Of a stretch of 15,743 bases of DNA, positions 1 to 7,344 are shown in pieces. Below the pieces are notes generated by a model that saw only the letters and a program-made list of their open reading frames with translations, had not been told where the DNA came from and ran no database searches. The stretch's first letter is position 1, and every line of letters starts with the position of its first letter. The DNA lies in NCBI GenBank assembly GCA_964616985.1, contig CAZTVF010000119.1, positions 1 through 15,743 of the forward strand, read 5' to 3'. Origin of the DNA: CAZTVF01 sp964616985 (lineage in GTDB: Bacteria; Planctomycetota; Phycisphaerae; SM23-33). Both the position numbers and the translations under genes were made by a program.

Positions 1-1
1 G

Positions 2-1483
2 GAAGCCGCCCTCACCGCCCGCGGACAGATGCTCGAGGCTTTGAGCCTGCACAACGACGAACTGCTCGAACTGCTGCTCGAAGAGAAGCCCGTCAACGAG
101 GACCTGATCCACAAGGCCATCCGCGAGTCGACGATCGGCCGCCACATCGTGCCGGTGATGCTGGGCTCGGCCTATCACAACAAGGGCGTCCAGCTGCTGA
201 TGGACGCAATCTGCCGCTACCTGCCCAGCCCGCTGGACCGTCCCTGCTTCGCCCGCAACCACGACGACGGCGGCGCCGAAGTCACGCTCAAGTGCGACCC
301 CGACGCCCCGATGGTCGCGATGGCGTTCAAGATCGTGGACGAGACCTTCGGCCAGCTGTCGTACACCCGCGTGTACCAGGGCACGCTGACCAAGGGCAAG
401 TACTACAAGAACGCCCGCACGGGCAAGGAACAGCGCGTCGGCCGCATCGTCCGCATGCACGCCAACGACCGCGAGGACATCGACCATGCCGGCCCGGGCG
501 ACATCGTGGCCATGGTCGCCGTCGACTGTGCCAGCGGCGACACCTACTGCGACCCCGAACTGAACGTGTCGCTCGAAAGCATCTTCGTGGCCGACCCGGT
601 CATCCGGCTGTCGATCACGCCCGCCTCCTCGGCCGACGAGGACAAGATGGGCAAGGCCCTCAACCGCTTCATGAAGGAAGACCCCACCTTCCGCGTCGCC
701 ACCGACCCCGAGACCAGCGAGACCGTCATCGCCGGCATGGGCGAGTTGCACCTGGAAATCTACGTCGAACGCATGAAGCGTGAGTACAAGGCCAACGTCC
801 AGGTGGGCGCCCCCAAGGTGAGCTACCGCGAGGCCCCCACCGTCGAGGCCGAATACGACTATCGCCACAAGAAGCAGACCGGCGGCTCGGGCCAGTTCGC
901 CCACGTCGTCGGCCGAATGGTTCCCATGCCGCTCGATTCGGAAGAGATGTACGAGTTCGAGGACAACGTCTCCGGCGGCCGCATCCCGGGCGAGTTCATC
1001 CCGGCCGTCAACAAGGGCTTCCAGCTGGCGCTCAAGCAGGGCCCGCTGGCAGGCTACGAGATCGTCGGCTGCAAGATGATCCTCGATGACGGCAGCTACC
1101 ACGACGTGGACTCCAGCGAAATGGCCTTCCGCATCTGCGCCATCGAGGCCTTCAAGCAGGCGTTCCTGCGTTCCAAGCCCGTGCTGCTGGAGCCGATCAT
1201 GGTCGTGGAGATCGAGACGCCCAACCAGTTCCAGGGCACGATCGTGGGCGACATCAACAGCCGCCGCGGCATGATCCTGGCCACCGAGAACCGCGACATG
1301 TTCACCGTCATCCGGGCCCAGGTGCCGCTGGCGAACATGTTCGGCTACGCCACCATCGTCCGCAGCCTCAGCCAGGGCATGGCCACCTTCACGATGGAGC
1401 TCGCCTGCTACCGCGCCGTCCCGGCCAAGATCGCCGAGACCATCATCGCCAACCGCAAGAAGGAACAGGCCGCCAAGAAGTAA
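2..1483 (+). CDS. fusA: Elongation factor G, 3' part (5' end outside window)
   Basis: This is the translocation GTPase of the ribosome, lacking most of its GTP-binding domain because the reading frame is open to the window edge. The ATG at 29 is internal. The 493 visible residues give the end of the G domain (GSAYHNKGVQ), beta-barrel domain II (about nt 300-570), domain III with GMGELHLEIYVERMKREY (about nt 730-790), domain IV with HKKQTGGSGQF and IPGEFIPAVNKGF (about nt 790-1190), and domain V with DINSRRGM and PLANMFGYAT. Several signatures (HKKQTGGSGQ, NQFQGTIVGDIN) are nearer to mitochondrial EFG1 as I remember it than to E. coli EF-G (HAKQSGGRGQ, EENTGDVIGDL). That suggests the spdEFG1 branch found in planctomycetes, spirochaetes and deltaproteobacteria. 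No domain is disrupted. EF-G identity is certain; the subtype is inferred from remembered sequences. Confidence 0.95.
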   Translation, partial: EAALTARGQMLEALSLHNDELLELLLEEKPVNEDLIHKAIRESTIGRHIVPVMLGSAYHNKGVQLLMDAICRYLPSPLDRPCFARNHDDGGAEVTLKCDPDAPMVAMAFKIVDETFGQLSYTRVYQGTLTKGKYYKNARTGKEQRVGRIVRMHANDREDIDHAGPGDIVAMVAVDCASGDTYCDPELNVSLESIFVADPVIRLSITPASSADEDKMGKALNRFMKEDPTFRVATDPETSETVIAGMGELHLEIYVERMKREYKANVQVGAPKVSYREAPTVEAEYDYRHKKQTGGSGQFAHVVGRMVPMPLDSEEMYEFEDNVSGGRIPGEFIPAVNKGFQLALKQGPLAGYEIVGCKMILDDGSYHDVDSSEMAFRICAIEAFKQAFLRSKPVLLEPIMVVEIETPNQFQGTIVGDINSRRGMILATENRDMFTVIRAQVPLANMFGYATIVRSLSQGMATFTMELACYRAVPAKIAETIIANRKKEQAAKK

Positions 1484-1513
1484 TCGCTTCGGCGACATAA
1501 CGAGCGTTCATAG

Positions 1514-1557
1514 CGAATGACGAATGGATGATCCTGTCCGTTCGTCATTCGTGTTTT
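1514..1557 (+). terminator. Intrinsic terminator after fusA
   Basis: A 15-base-pair stem (1514-1528 with 1537-1551, one T-G wobble) encloses an 8-base loop and is followed by TGTTTT. It lies 31 bases after the fusA stop codon. Arm 1514-1528 reads CGAATGACGAATGGA. The stem is AT-richer than typical and the T tract is short, but the pairing is too long to be chance. It separates fusA from the promoter at 1714. Confidence 0.75.
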
Positions 1558-1713
1558 GACGACGCCCTGCTACCACTTTCCGGCGATGTTAGCTCAGACG
1601 AGATCAAACAGCGCTGAAAAGCGAGCGATGGCCGGCCCGTGGATTATCCATGCCTTCCTAGGTGCGACTAAAGCGAAACGCGCCTTCCGCCCGACCGCAT
1701 GATCCAGACGCTT

Positions 1714-1742
1714 TTGACACAATCCCGCGCGGGCCTTAGAAT
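1714..1742 (+). promoter_or_regulatory. Near-consensus sigma70 promoter giving a probably leaderless transcript
   Basis: A perfect -35 box TTGACA (1714-1719), a 17-base spacer and a -10 box TAGAAT (1737-1742, five of six matches) are present. The expected start of transcription, 6 to 8 bases after the -10 box, is 1748-1750, and the chosen start codon ATG is at 1750. The mRNA should therefore begin at or within about two bases of its start codon. No Shine-Dalgarno sequence precedes 1750. The promoter would serve the membrane-protein gene and the overlapping aroB. Confidence 0.75.
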
Positions 1743-1749
1743 GTTGTCC

Positions 1750-2721
1750 ATGGAAACCCGCCGAACATCACGTCGATGGCTGTGGATGGTCCTTCTGTTC
1801 GCCCTCGGTTCGCTGCCACTGGCGGCGGCACCCGGCGAGCCCGCCTCCGAGCCGGCCGTCGGTGAAGCCGAGGTCGTGCTCTCGACTCAGCCGACCAGCG
1901 AGCCGGCCGAGGCGTATCCCAATATCCGGCAAATCTATGACACGCTGCAATTGCCCGAGGACGAGGCCAGCGCCTACGAGTCAGCCGTCAGCCGCAACTC
2001 GCAGGTCTTCAACGAACTGGCGATGAAGATGATCCTTCGCCGCGTTCAGACGTTCCCCCGCCTGACGCCGAACGAAGCCCACCAGCTCGACCTGCCGGGC
2101 ATGTACAGCATGCTCCACCGCCCGCAGCACTATGCCCTGCAGCCCATCCGCTTGAACGTGTTCGTCTGGGTCGTCGAGCGTATGGAGCCCGGTGACAAGA
2201 TCACGGCCTCGCGATACTGGACCAAGGAAGACGGCCCGATCTGGTACTGGTTCTGCTACAACGCCGACGCGCGGAAATACGAATACGAGCCCATCGTCGT
2301 TCTGAGCACCATCGACCCCGACACGATCCTCGGCAAGCCCAAGAAGACCACCCCCAGCGGGCAGATGATCTACCAGTCGATGCAGCCCACGCAGATCACG
2401 GGCGTGTTCTACAAGCTCTTCAAGTCCAAGGGGGCCGCGACCGAATCGCCCCTGGACTACCCCGTCGTGCTGGCGTGGCAGGCGGGGGCGGGAACGGGCG
2501 GCAGCGCCCAGCCCTTGGACCTCAAGGGCAGCGTGTGGATCGTCGTGGGCATCCTCGTCATGATCACCTTCCTGTTCATGCGGACCTACGCCAAACGGTT
2601 CAAGAAGCCCTTGGCCTTCACCCGCCGTCTTCAGGAGGAAGAGCCACCCGAAGACGAACCGCCCGTCAGCGATGATCTCAAACGGGCGGCGGAGCAGTTC
2701 CGAAAAGAAAGGCCGCAGTAA
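1750..2721 (+). CDS. Single-pass membrane protein of unknown function, upstream of and overlapping aroB
   Basis: The protein has 323 residues and I do not recognise the family. An N-terminal signal peptide (METRRTSRRW, then WMVLLFALGSLPLAAAPG) is followed by an Ala/Glu/Pro-rich linker. Then comes an extracytoplasmic region of about 220 residues rich in aromatic residues (for example DGPIWYWFCYNADARKYEYE). One transmembrane helix follows near residues 261-278 (SVWIVVGILVMITFLFM), then a positive patch (KRFKK) and an acidic, proline-rich cytoplasmic tail. This predicts an outward-facing domain anchored at its C-terminal side. An in-frame ATG at 1699 would put the -35 and -10 boxes inside the gene and bury the signal peptide behind 17 residues, so 1750 is preferred. 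The stop codon overlaps the aroB start by one base (TAATG), so the two genes are co-transcribed and probably translationally coupled. A role in aromatic biosynthesis should not be inferred from that alone. Confidence 0.8.
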   Translation: METRRTSRRWLWMVLLFALGSLPLAAAPGEPASEPAVGEAEVVLSTQPTSEPAEAYPNIRQIYDTLQLPEDEASAYESAVSRNSQVFNELAMKMILRRVQTFPRLTPNEAHQLDLPGMYSMLHRPQHYALQPIRLNVFVWVVERMEPGDKITASRYWTKEDGPIWYWFCYNADARKYEYEPIVVLSTIDPDTILGKPKKTTPSGQMIYQSMQPTQITGVFYKLFKSKGAATESPLDYPVVLAWQAGAGTGGSAQPLDLKGSVWIVVGILVMITFLFMRTYAKRFKKPLAFTRRLQEEEPPEDEPPVSDDLKRAAEQFRKERPQ

Positions 2722-3815
2722 TGTCCCGGACCCTCCCCGTCGATCTCGGCGAGCGAAGCTACACCGTGCAGGTGGGCGCGGGCCTGCTCAACGCCCTGGG
2801 CGAGACCGTGGCCGCCCTTCCCCATGCGCGCTCTGCCGTCGTGGTGTCCGACGCCACCGTCGCGGGGTTGTACGGCAACGCCGCCGCCGATTCGCTCCGC
2901 GCCGCGGGCCTGGAGACATCCGTCCTGACCTTTCCCGCCGGCGAGGCGAGTAAGACACTGGCCACGTACGGCGCGATCCTCGACGGCGTATTTGCCGTCA
3001 AACCCGCTGTCGACCGCCGCGCGACCGTCGTGGCCCTCGGCGGCGGCGTCACCGGCGACTTGGCCGGCTTCGTGGCGGCCACCGCCCTGCGCGGCCTGCG
3101 GTTCGTGCAGTGCCCCACGACGCTGCTGGCCGACGTGGATTCCTCCGTCGGCGGCAAGACGGGCGTGGACCACCCCGCGGGCAAGAATCTCATCGGCGCA
3201 TTCCACCAGCCCCAGGGCGTGCTCATCGACGTGACGCTCCTGAAGACGCTGCCGGCGGCTGAGTTGGCCAACGGCCTGGCGGAGTGCGTCAAGCATGCCA
3301 TCATCCGCGACCGCGTGCTGATGGAGTTCATCGAGGACAACGCCGCGGCCATCCTGCGGCGAGACCCAGCCGTGCTGGAGGATCTGGTAGCCCGGAACGT
3401 GGCCATCAAGGCCGCCGTGGTCTCCGCCGACGAGCGGGAGGCCGGGCAGCGAGAGCATCTTAATTTCGGCCACACCATCGGCCACGCCATCGAAGCCTGC
3501 GCCGGCTACGGCACGATCCTCCACGGCCAGGCCGTCGCCCTGGGCATGGTGGCCGCCTGCCGCATGGCCGTGCGCCGGGGGCTGATCGAACCGGACATCG
3601 AGCAGCGGGTGCAACAGCTCCTGGCCGCCCTCAAGCTGCCGGTGAAGTGGCCGGGCCTCTCCCCCGCCGCCGTCTGGCAGGTGATGCTGCACGACAAGAA
3701 GGCCCGCGCCGGCCAAGTCCGCATGATCCTGCCCGTCATGCTCGGCGAGGCGGCCGTGTTCGAAGACATCACCCCCTCCGCCGTCGAAGAGGCCCTCATC
3801 GCGATCGCGGGGTAA
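2721..3815 (+). CDS. aroB: 3-dehydroquinate synthase
   Basis: AroB converts DAHP to 3-dehydroquinate, the second step of the shikimate pathway, using bound NAD and a divalent metal. The 364-residue length is normal for the family. Visible motifs are the NAD-binding GGGVTGDLAGF (107-117), TTLLADVDSSVGGKTGVD (133-150), and the metal ligands E188 (in NGLAECVKH), H251 (NFGHTIGH) and H268 (HGQAVALGM). K146 and K155 lie in the substrate loop (GGKTGVDHPAGKN). All catalytic parts are present, so the enzyme should be active and cytosolic. The start codon shares its A with the stop of the upstream membrane-protein gene, which indicates coupled translation. No shikimate-pathway neighbour is present. GC is high (one 60-base row, 3061-3120, counted by eye at about 77%). 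Confidence 0.97.
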   Translation: MSRTLPVDLGERSYTVQVGAGLLNALGETVAALPHARSAVVVSDATVAGLYGNAAADSLRAAGLETSVLTFPAGEASKTLATYGAILDGVFAVKPAVDRRATVVALGGGVTGDLAGFVAATALRGLRFVQCPTTLLADVDSSVGGKTGVDHPAGKNLIGAFHQPQGVLIDVTLLKTLPAAELANGLAECVKHAIIRDRVLMEFIEDNAAAILRRDPAVLEDLVARNVAIKAAVVSADEREAGQREHLNFGHTIGHAIEACAGYGTILHGQAVALGMVAACRMAVRRGLIEPDIEQRVQQLLAALKLPVKWPGLSPAAVWQVMLHDKKARAGQVRMILPVMLGEAAVFEDITPSAVEEALIAIAG

Positions 3816-3848
3816 GTGTCCCAGACCGCTTTGGCTGTTCGTGTGTGG

Positions 3849-3854
3849 AAGGAG
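3849..3854 (+). promoter_or_regulatory. Shine-Dalgarno site fixing the lipoprotein start
   Basis: AAGGAG lies seven bases before the ATG at 3862. This supports 3862 as the start over the in-frame upstream GTG at 3841. The site is stronger than those of most + strand neighbours in this window. Confidence 0.7.
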
Positions 3855-3861
3855 CGGCACT

Positions 3862-4656
3862 ATGGCAGCTATTGGCGACAGCAAGCGAACCTACTCTCTC
3901 CTCGCAGCTATCCTAATGCTCACGGGGTGCGCCACCGACTACGGTCAGGAGCTTTCCACAGTAATCCGCAATCCCGACGGACGGATTTTCCTCGACAAGG
4001 ACAAGGGTCCACTTGTCATTAAGCTTCGGGAAGATCTAGCGAAGGGACGACAGACTGATGTAGCCGAGCTGATGCTGAGTCGAGCGAGATGGGGAGACCG
4101 AGTCTGGTTTCGCGTGGCCGAGGAGGAATACGCTTCGATCTGGAGGCATAGGGCTGTACCGATCCGTGTCAGTGCGAATGACAGAACGATGCAGGCGCTC
4201 ACGGAGATCGCGGAACATGGAGGGACTCGGTCGTCTCGCGTAGATGCCGCAATCGCCATTCTTGAGGAACGACCAGACCTGGCGAGAGCGGTTCTGGCCC
4301 GAGATTACGCAAACATGGAGCTGGAGCCTTACAGAAAATGGCGATGGCATCGCGAGCCTCAGGCGGCTGGTCCCTATATCGACCTTCCCAGTGAGATTGT
4401 GTCTTCGCACGAGGTGGCTGACGAGTTGCTTTTGGCTGAACGGCGAAAGTTCGATCCCTATAGCCTTCTCAGGACAGCGAACGCCTATAACAAGCATCTG
4501 CTTCTACTGAAGCAGCGGGGTGATATGGAGGCTTTGAAGGAACTTGATGAAGGGGACAATCGCCGGAAGCTATTGCGGACACTGTACGACGACGCATTGA
4601 ACTCTCCCCCGCAGACAGAACCTTCCAGAGGCGGCAATATCTTCGGCCATCAGTAG
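3862..4656 (+). CDS. Orphan lipoprotein of unknown function, lower GC than neighbours
   Basis: The product has 264 residues. A short charged N-terminus, a hydrophobic run and a lipobox (LMLTGC, lipidation cysteine C23) mark it as a lipoprotein exported and anchored in a membrane; the residue after the cysteine is Ala. The mature part is mostly charged and probably helical, with a stretch of HEAT- or TPR-like appearance (for example TMQALTEIAEHGG, VDAAIAILEE) and a very hydrophilic C-terminus. I recognise no catalytic motif. Hand counts over four 60-base rows (4021, 4081, 4321, 4501) give about 56% GC, well below aroB and pyrD, and third codon positions are much less GC-biased. It sits 46 bases after aroB and 85 bases before pyrD. 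It could be a recent acquisition or a fast-evolving lineage-specific gene. The lipoprotein call is firm; the function is unknown. Confidence 0.75.
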   Translation: MAAIGDSKRTYSLLAAILMLTGCATDYGQELSTVIRNPDGRIFLDKDKGPLVIKLREDLAKGRQTDVAELMLSRARWGDRVWFRVAEEEYASIWRHRAVPIRVSANDRTMQALTEIAEHGGTRSSRVDAAIAILEERPDLARAVLARDYANMELEPYRKWRWHREPQAAGPYIDLPSEIVSSHEVADELLLAERRKFDPYSLLRTANAYNKHLLLLKQRGDMEALKELDEGDNRRKLLRTLYDDALNSPPQTEPSRGGNIFGHQ

Positions 4657-4680
4657 ATGTTCGGGCGGACCATCGGACGA

Positions 4681-4696
4681 TGAACCTGCAGGTTCA
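4681..4696. repeat. Perfect 16-bp palindrome between the lipoprotein gene and pyrD
   Basis: TGAACCTGCAGGTTCA is its own reverse complement and lies in the 85-base gap between the lipoprotein gene and pyrD. It could be an operator for a dimeric regulator or the stem of a small hairpin. No T tract follows, so it is not an ordinary intrinsic terminator. The right half runs into GGTTCAAATCC, which looks like a tRNA T-arm, but no tRNA fold is present. Confidence 0.45.
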
Positions 4697-4741
4697 AATC
4701 CCCTTCCCGCCGGGGGGCAAAATCTGTACAACAAACCCACC

Positions 4742-5695
4742 ATGAGTGACAACCGGAAGATCGATCTCGGCGTGGACCTGGCGGGCGTGAAGCTCGCGGG
4801 CCCGCTGATGCCAGCCAGCGGCACGTGCGGCTACTGCGATGAATATGCCGACTTCGTCGACCTGCGCCAGTTCGGCGCGTTCGTGACCAAGTCTATCACC
4901 GTCGCCCCCCGCCTGGGCAACGAGTACCCCCGCGTCGTCGAGACGCGGGCGGGCATGCTCAACGCCATCGGCCTGGCCAACGTCGGCCTGCAGGCCTTTA
5001 TCGCCGAGAAGGTGCCGCAACTGGAACGCCTGGGCCTGCCCGTCATCGTCAACGTCGCCGGGGTGACCATCGAGGACTACCTCGCCGTGGCCGAGGCGCT
5101 GGAGTCCGTGCCGGTCGTGCGGGGCATCGAATTGAACATTTCCTGCCCCAACGTCAAGGCAGGCGGCATACAGTTTGGGGTAGACCCCGTCCAGGTGTCC
5201 AAGATCGTTGCCGCCGTGCGGAAGGTCTGCCGCAAGAACATACTGATCGTGAAGCTCTCGCCCAACGTGACCGACATCACGGCCACCGCGGCGGCCGCCG
5301 TGGAGGCCGGGGCGCAGGTGCTGAGCATGATCAACACGTTCACGGCGATGGTGGTGGACATCGAGCGCCGCCGGCCCGTGCTGGCCAACGGCACGGGCGG
5401 GCTGTCCGGCCCGGCCATCCGCCCGATCGCGGTGCACATGGTGCACAAGGTTTACAGCAAAGTGGCCGCGCCGGCGGGTGTGCCGATCATCGGGATGGGC
5501 GGCATCCAGTCGGCCAGCGATGCCCTGGAATTTCTGATCGCCGGGGCCTCGGCCCTGGCCGTCGGAACGGCCTTGTTCGTGAACCCAGCCTGCATCTTAG
5601 GGATCCGTCAGGGAATCGCTGAGTACCTTGGTCGTCAAGGCTGCACGAAGCTATCCGAGATCGTTGGAACGCTGGCGATGGACGGGCACAAATAG
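4742..5695 (+). CDS. pyrD: Dihydroorotate dehydrogenase, class 1B catalytic subunit
   Basis: PyrD oxidises dihydroorotate to orotate in de novo pyrimidine synthesis, using FMN. The 317-residue length and soluble character fit class 1, with no N-terminal membrane helix as in class 2. The active-site base is a cysteine, C135 in ELNISCPNVKAGG, which is the class 1 feature. K70-region residues (FVTKSITV), NAIGLANVG (substrate-binding Asn), KLSPNVTD, INTF, the FMN-phosphate motif GMGGI and AVGTALFVNP are all present. Class 1B enzymes normally work with PyrK, an FAD and 2Fe-2S subunit that passes electrons to NAD. No pyrK is seen here, so it must lie elsewhere if this is 1B. No Shine-Dalgarno sequence precedes ATG 4742, and I see no clear promoter in the 85-base gap, so it may be read through from the aroB unit. 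Confidence 0.95.
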   Translation: MSDNRKIDLGVDLAGVKLAGPLMPASGTCGYCDEYADFVDLRQFGAFVTKSITVAPRLGNEYPRVVETRAGMLNAIGLANVGLQAFIAEKVPQLERLGLPVIVNVAGVTIEDYLAVAEALESVPVVRGIELNISCPNVKAGGIQFGVDPVQVSKIVAAVRKVCRKNILIVKLSPNVTDITATAAAAVEAGAQVLSMINTFTAMVVDIERRRPVLANGTGGLSGPAIRPIAVHMVHKVYSKVAAPAGVPIIGMGGIQSASDALEFLIAGASALAVGTALFVNPACILGIRQGIAEYLGRQGCTKLSEIVGTLAMDGHK

Positions 5696-5716
5696 CGCGT
5701 TCGAAAAATCTTGATT

Positions 5717-5748
5717 TTGAGGGTGTCCAAAACGGTTATGCCTATAAT
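5717..5748 (+). promoter_or_regulatory. Possible promoter in the 214-base gap before the glycosyltransferase
   Basis: A perfect -10 box TATAAT is at 5743-5748. The only -35 candidate, TTGAGG at 5717-5722, is 20 bases away, longer than the usual 16-18. Transcription from here would leave a 5' leader of about 155 bases. A second -10-like box TACAAT (5856-5861) with a weak TTTCGG at 5834 would give a leader of about 42 bases. No riboswitch fold was recognised in 5696-5909, and no convincing small gene. Confidence 0.35.
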
Positions 5749-5909
5749 GTCATCGTGTTCGCCCGGCGCACGCTGCTCTTCACACTCACGGAAGTTACAC
5801 GCAGCGTAGGGGATACGAAGTTGGTCATAGGCGTTTCGGCAGTGCCGGAAGGCTGTACAATATTCACCGCAGGACCGTGCAAAAAACATAGGCGAATGAG
5901 GCGTCGATC

Positions 5910-7271
5910 ATGAGAATATTCATGCTGGGATGGGAGTTTCCTCCGCACATCAGTGGAGGCCTTGGCACCGCGTGCTACGGCATGACGAAAGGGTTGGACG
6001 AAATCGGTGTCAACGTCTGCTTTGTGCTTCCCACGGCCATCCCCGTCGGCGGCCCCAGCCACGTCGCCCTCCGCACGCCGGCCGACATCCCCACGGCCGA
6101 AGGCACAGACACGACCAGCAAAGTATTCGAGCACGTGACCCTTCACCAGGTGCAGGCCGCCCTCCAGCCTTACGCGTCGCCCGGCGTCGATAAGAACGTC
6201 AAACGCTTTTCCACCAGCACGACGACCAGCACCACCACGACGACCACCAAGACCGCCGGCAAGGCCGCCGCCCAGGAAAGAATCGAGCAGGCGGCCTCGG
6301 TCCGCCCGCGTTCGTTCGTCGATGGCTCCAGTCCCGGCCCCCAGTACGCGGGCAACCTGCTGGAGCAGGTGCACAAGTATGCCCGCACCGCCGTCGAGAT
6401 CGCCTTCCGCGAGCAGTTCGACGTGATCCATGCGCATGACTGGATGACCTATCCGGCCGCCCTGGCCGTTGCGGCGGCCACGGGCAAGCCGCTGGTCGTT
6501 CACGTGCACAGCACGGAGTTCGACCGCTCCGGCGACAATGTTTACCAGGCCGTCTACGACATCGAACGCTCCGGCATGCAAGGCGCCGACCGCGTCGTCT
6601 GCGTCAGCCACCTCACGCGCAATATCGTGATCTCGCGGTACGGCATCGCGCCCGACAAGGTCGAGGTCGTCTACAACGCCGTCGAGCTCCCCGCCGCCAC
6701 CAATGGCAGCTGGACCGCGCCCATCCGCCAGAATGAAAAGATCGTCCTGTTCCTCGGCCGCCTCACCATGCAGAAGGGCCCGGAGTACTTCCTTCAGGCG
6801 GCCCGCAAGGTGGTGGATCGCTTCAAGAAGGTCCGCTTCATCATGGCCGGCAGCGGCGACATGATCACGCAGTGCGTCCGCTTGGCCGCGGATCTGAAGC
6901 TCGGCCGCCACGTCACGTTCACGGGCTTCCTCCGCGGCAACGACGTCGACCGGGTATTCCGCATGGCCGACCTGTACGTGATGCCCAGCGTCTCGGAGCC
7001 TTTCGGCATCGCGCCGCTGGAGGCCATGGGGCGCGACGTGCCCGTCATCATCTCCAAGCAGTCGGGCGTCAGCGAAGTCCTCACCCACGCCCTCAAGGTC
7101 GATTTCTGGGACGTCGACGAGATGGCCAACAAGATCCTGGCCGTCCTCCGCCACGCCCCCCTGCAGAAGACCCTCCGTCAGCACGGGTCCATCGAACTGC
7201 GGAAGTTCTCCTGGCGCGACACAGCCGCCAGACTCAGCGAGATCTACAGCAGCATGACCGCCACCGCGTAG
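5910..7271 (+). CDS. GT-B glycosyltransferase, glycogen-synthase-like (GT4/GT5)
   Basis: This is probably a nucleotide-sugar-dependent glucosyltransferase acting on alpha-glucan, in the cytosol. It has 453 residues. The N-terminal Rossmann half begins GWEFPPHISGGLGTACYG (7-24), the glycine-rich loop typical of glycogen synthases, and carries HAHDW (174-178). The C-terminal half has FLGRLTMQKG (281-290, donor-phosphate R284 and K289) and the E-x7-E motif EPFGIAPLE (E363, E371). Bacteroidetes genomes, as I recall, carry a close relative of this enzyme next to a GH57 amylase, as here. Residues 100-115 are an almost pure Ser/Thr tract inside the N-terminal half, encoded by an ACC/ACG trinucleotide-like stretch. 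The start at 5910 has a weak GAGG 8 bases upstream, and the protein start matches the family. Glycogen synthesis is likely, but another acceptor is possible. Confidence 0.85.
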   Translation: MRIFMLGWEFPPHISGGLGTACYGMTKGLDEIGVNVCFVLPTAIPVGGPSHVALRTPADIPTAEGTDTTSKVFEHVTLHQVQAALQPYASPGVDKNVKRFSTSTTTSTTTTTTKTAGKAAAQERIEQAASVRPRSFVDGSSPGPQYAGNLLEQVHKYARTAVEIAFREQFDVIHAHDWMTYPAALAVAAATGKPLVVHVHSTEFDRSGDNVYQAVYDIERSGMQGADRVVCVSHLTRNIVISRYGIAPDKVEVVYNAVELPAATNGSWTAPIRQNEKIVLFLGRLTMQKGPEYFLQAARKVVDRFKKVRFIMAGSGDMITQCVRLAADLKLGRHVTFTGFLRGNDVDRVFRMADLYVMPSVSEPFGIAPLEAMGRDVPVIISKQSGVSEVLTHALKVDFWDVDEMANKILAVLRHAPLQKTLRQHGSIELRKFSWRDTAARLSEIYSSMTATA

Positions 7272-7335
7272 CAGGCCAAGACGGCGACGGCCTCGCGTTG
7301 CAGCGGGCCTTGCCGTGGTTTCCCGAATCGGGTAT

Positions 7336-7341
7336 AGGAGG
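7336..7341 (+). promoter_or_regulatory. Shine-Dalgarno site fixing the GH57 start
   Basis: AGGAGG ends three bases before the ATG at 7345. The spacing is short, but the match is perfect. Together with the conserved protein start it excludes the upstream in-frame codon at 7315. Confidence 0.65.
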
Positions 7342-7344
7342 TTT

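Noticed and set aside
1560..1713. tRNA suggested by TTAGCTCAGA near 1589
   Set aside because: It looks like a D arm but no anticodon or T arm follows at the right distance. Nothing else was recognised in this stretch.
2631..3884. 417-codon - strand frame over aroB
   Set aside because: It is antisense to a fully motif-supported aroB and shows only compositional bias.
4036..4497. 153-codon - strand frame inside the lipoprotein gene
   Set aside because: In this lower-GC region antisense frames are less expected, so it was examined. It has no domain, and the + strand has a Shine-Dalgarno site, signal peptide and lipobox.
4681..4715. tRNA gene or intact tRNA fragment around GGTTCAAATCC
   Set aside because: The T stem pairs at only two positions and no acceptor, D or anticodon stem can be built upstream.
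5738..5809. 23-codon upstream open frame in the glycosyltransferase leader
   Set aside because: It has no ribosome binding site or conserved feature and overlaps the candidate -10 box, so it cannot be supported.
5742..7184. 480-codon - strand frame over the glycosyltransferase
   Set aside because: It is a shadow frame, His/Asp/Gly/Arg-rich, with no motif; the + strand has clear GT-B motifs.
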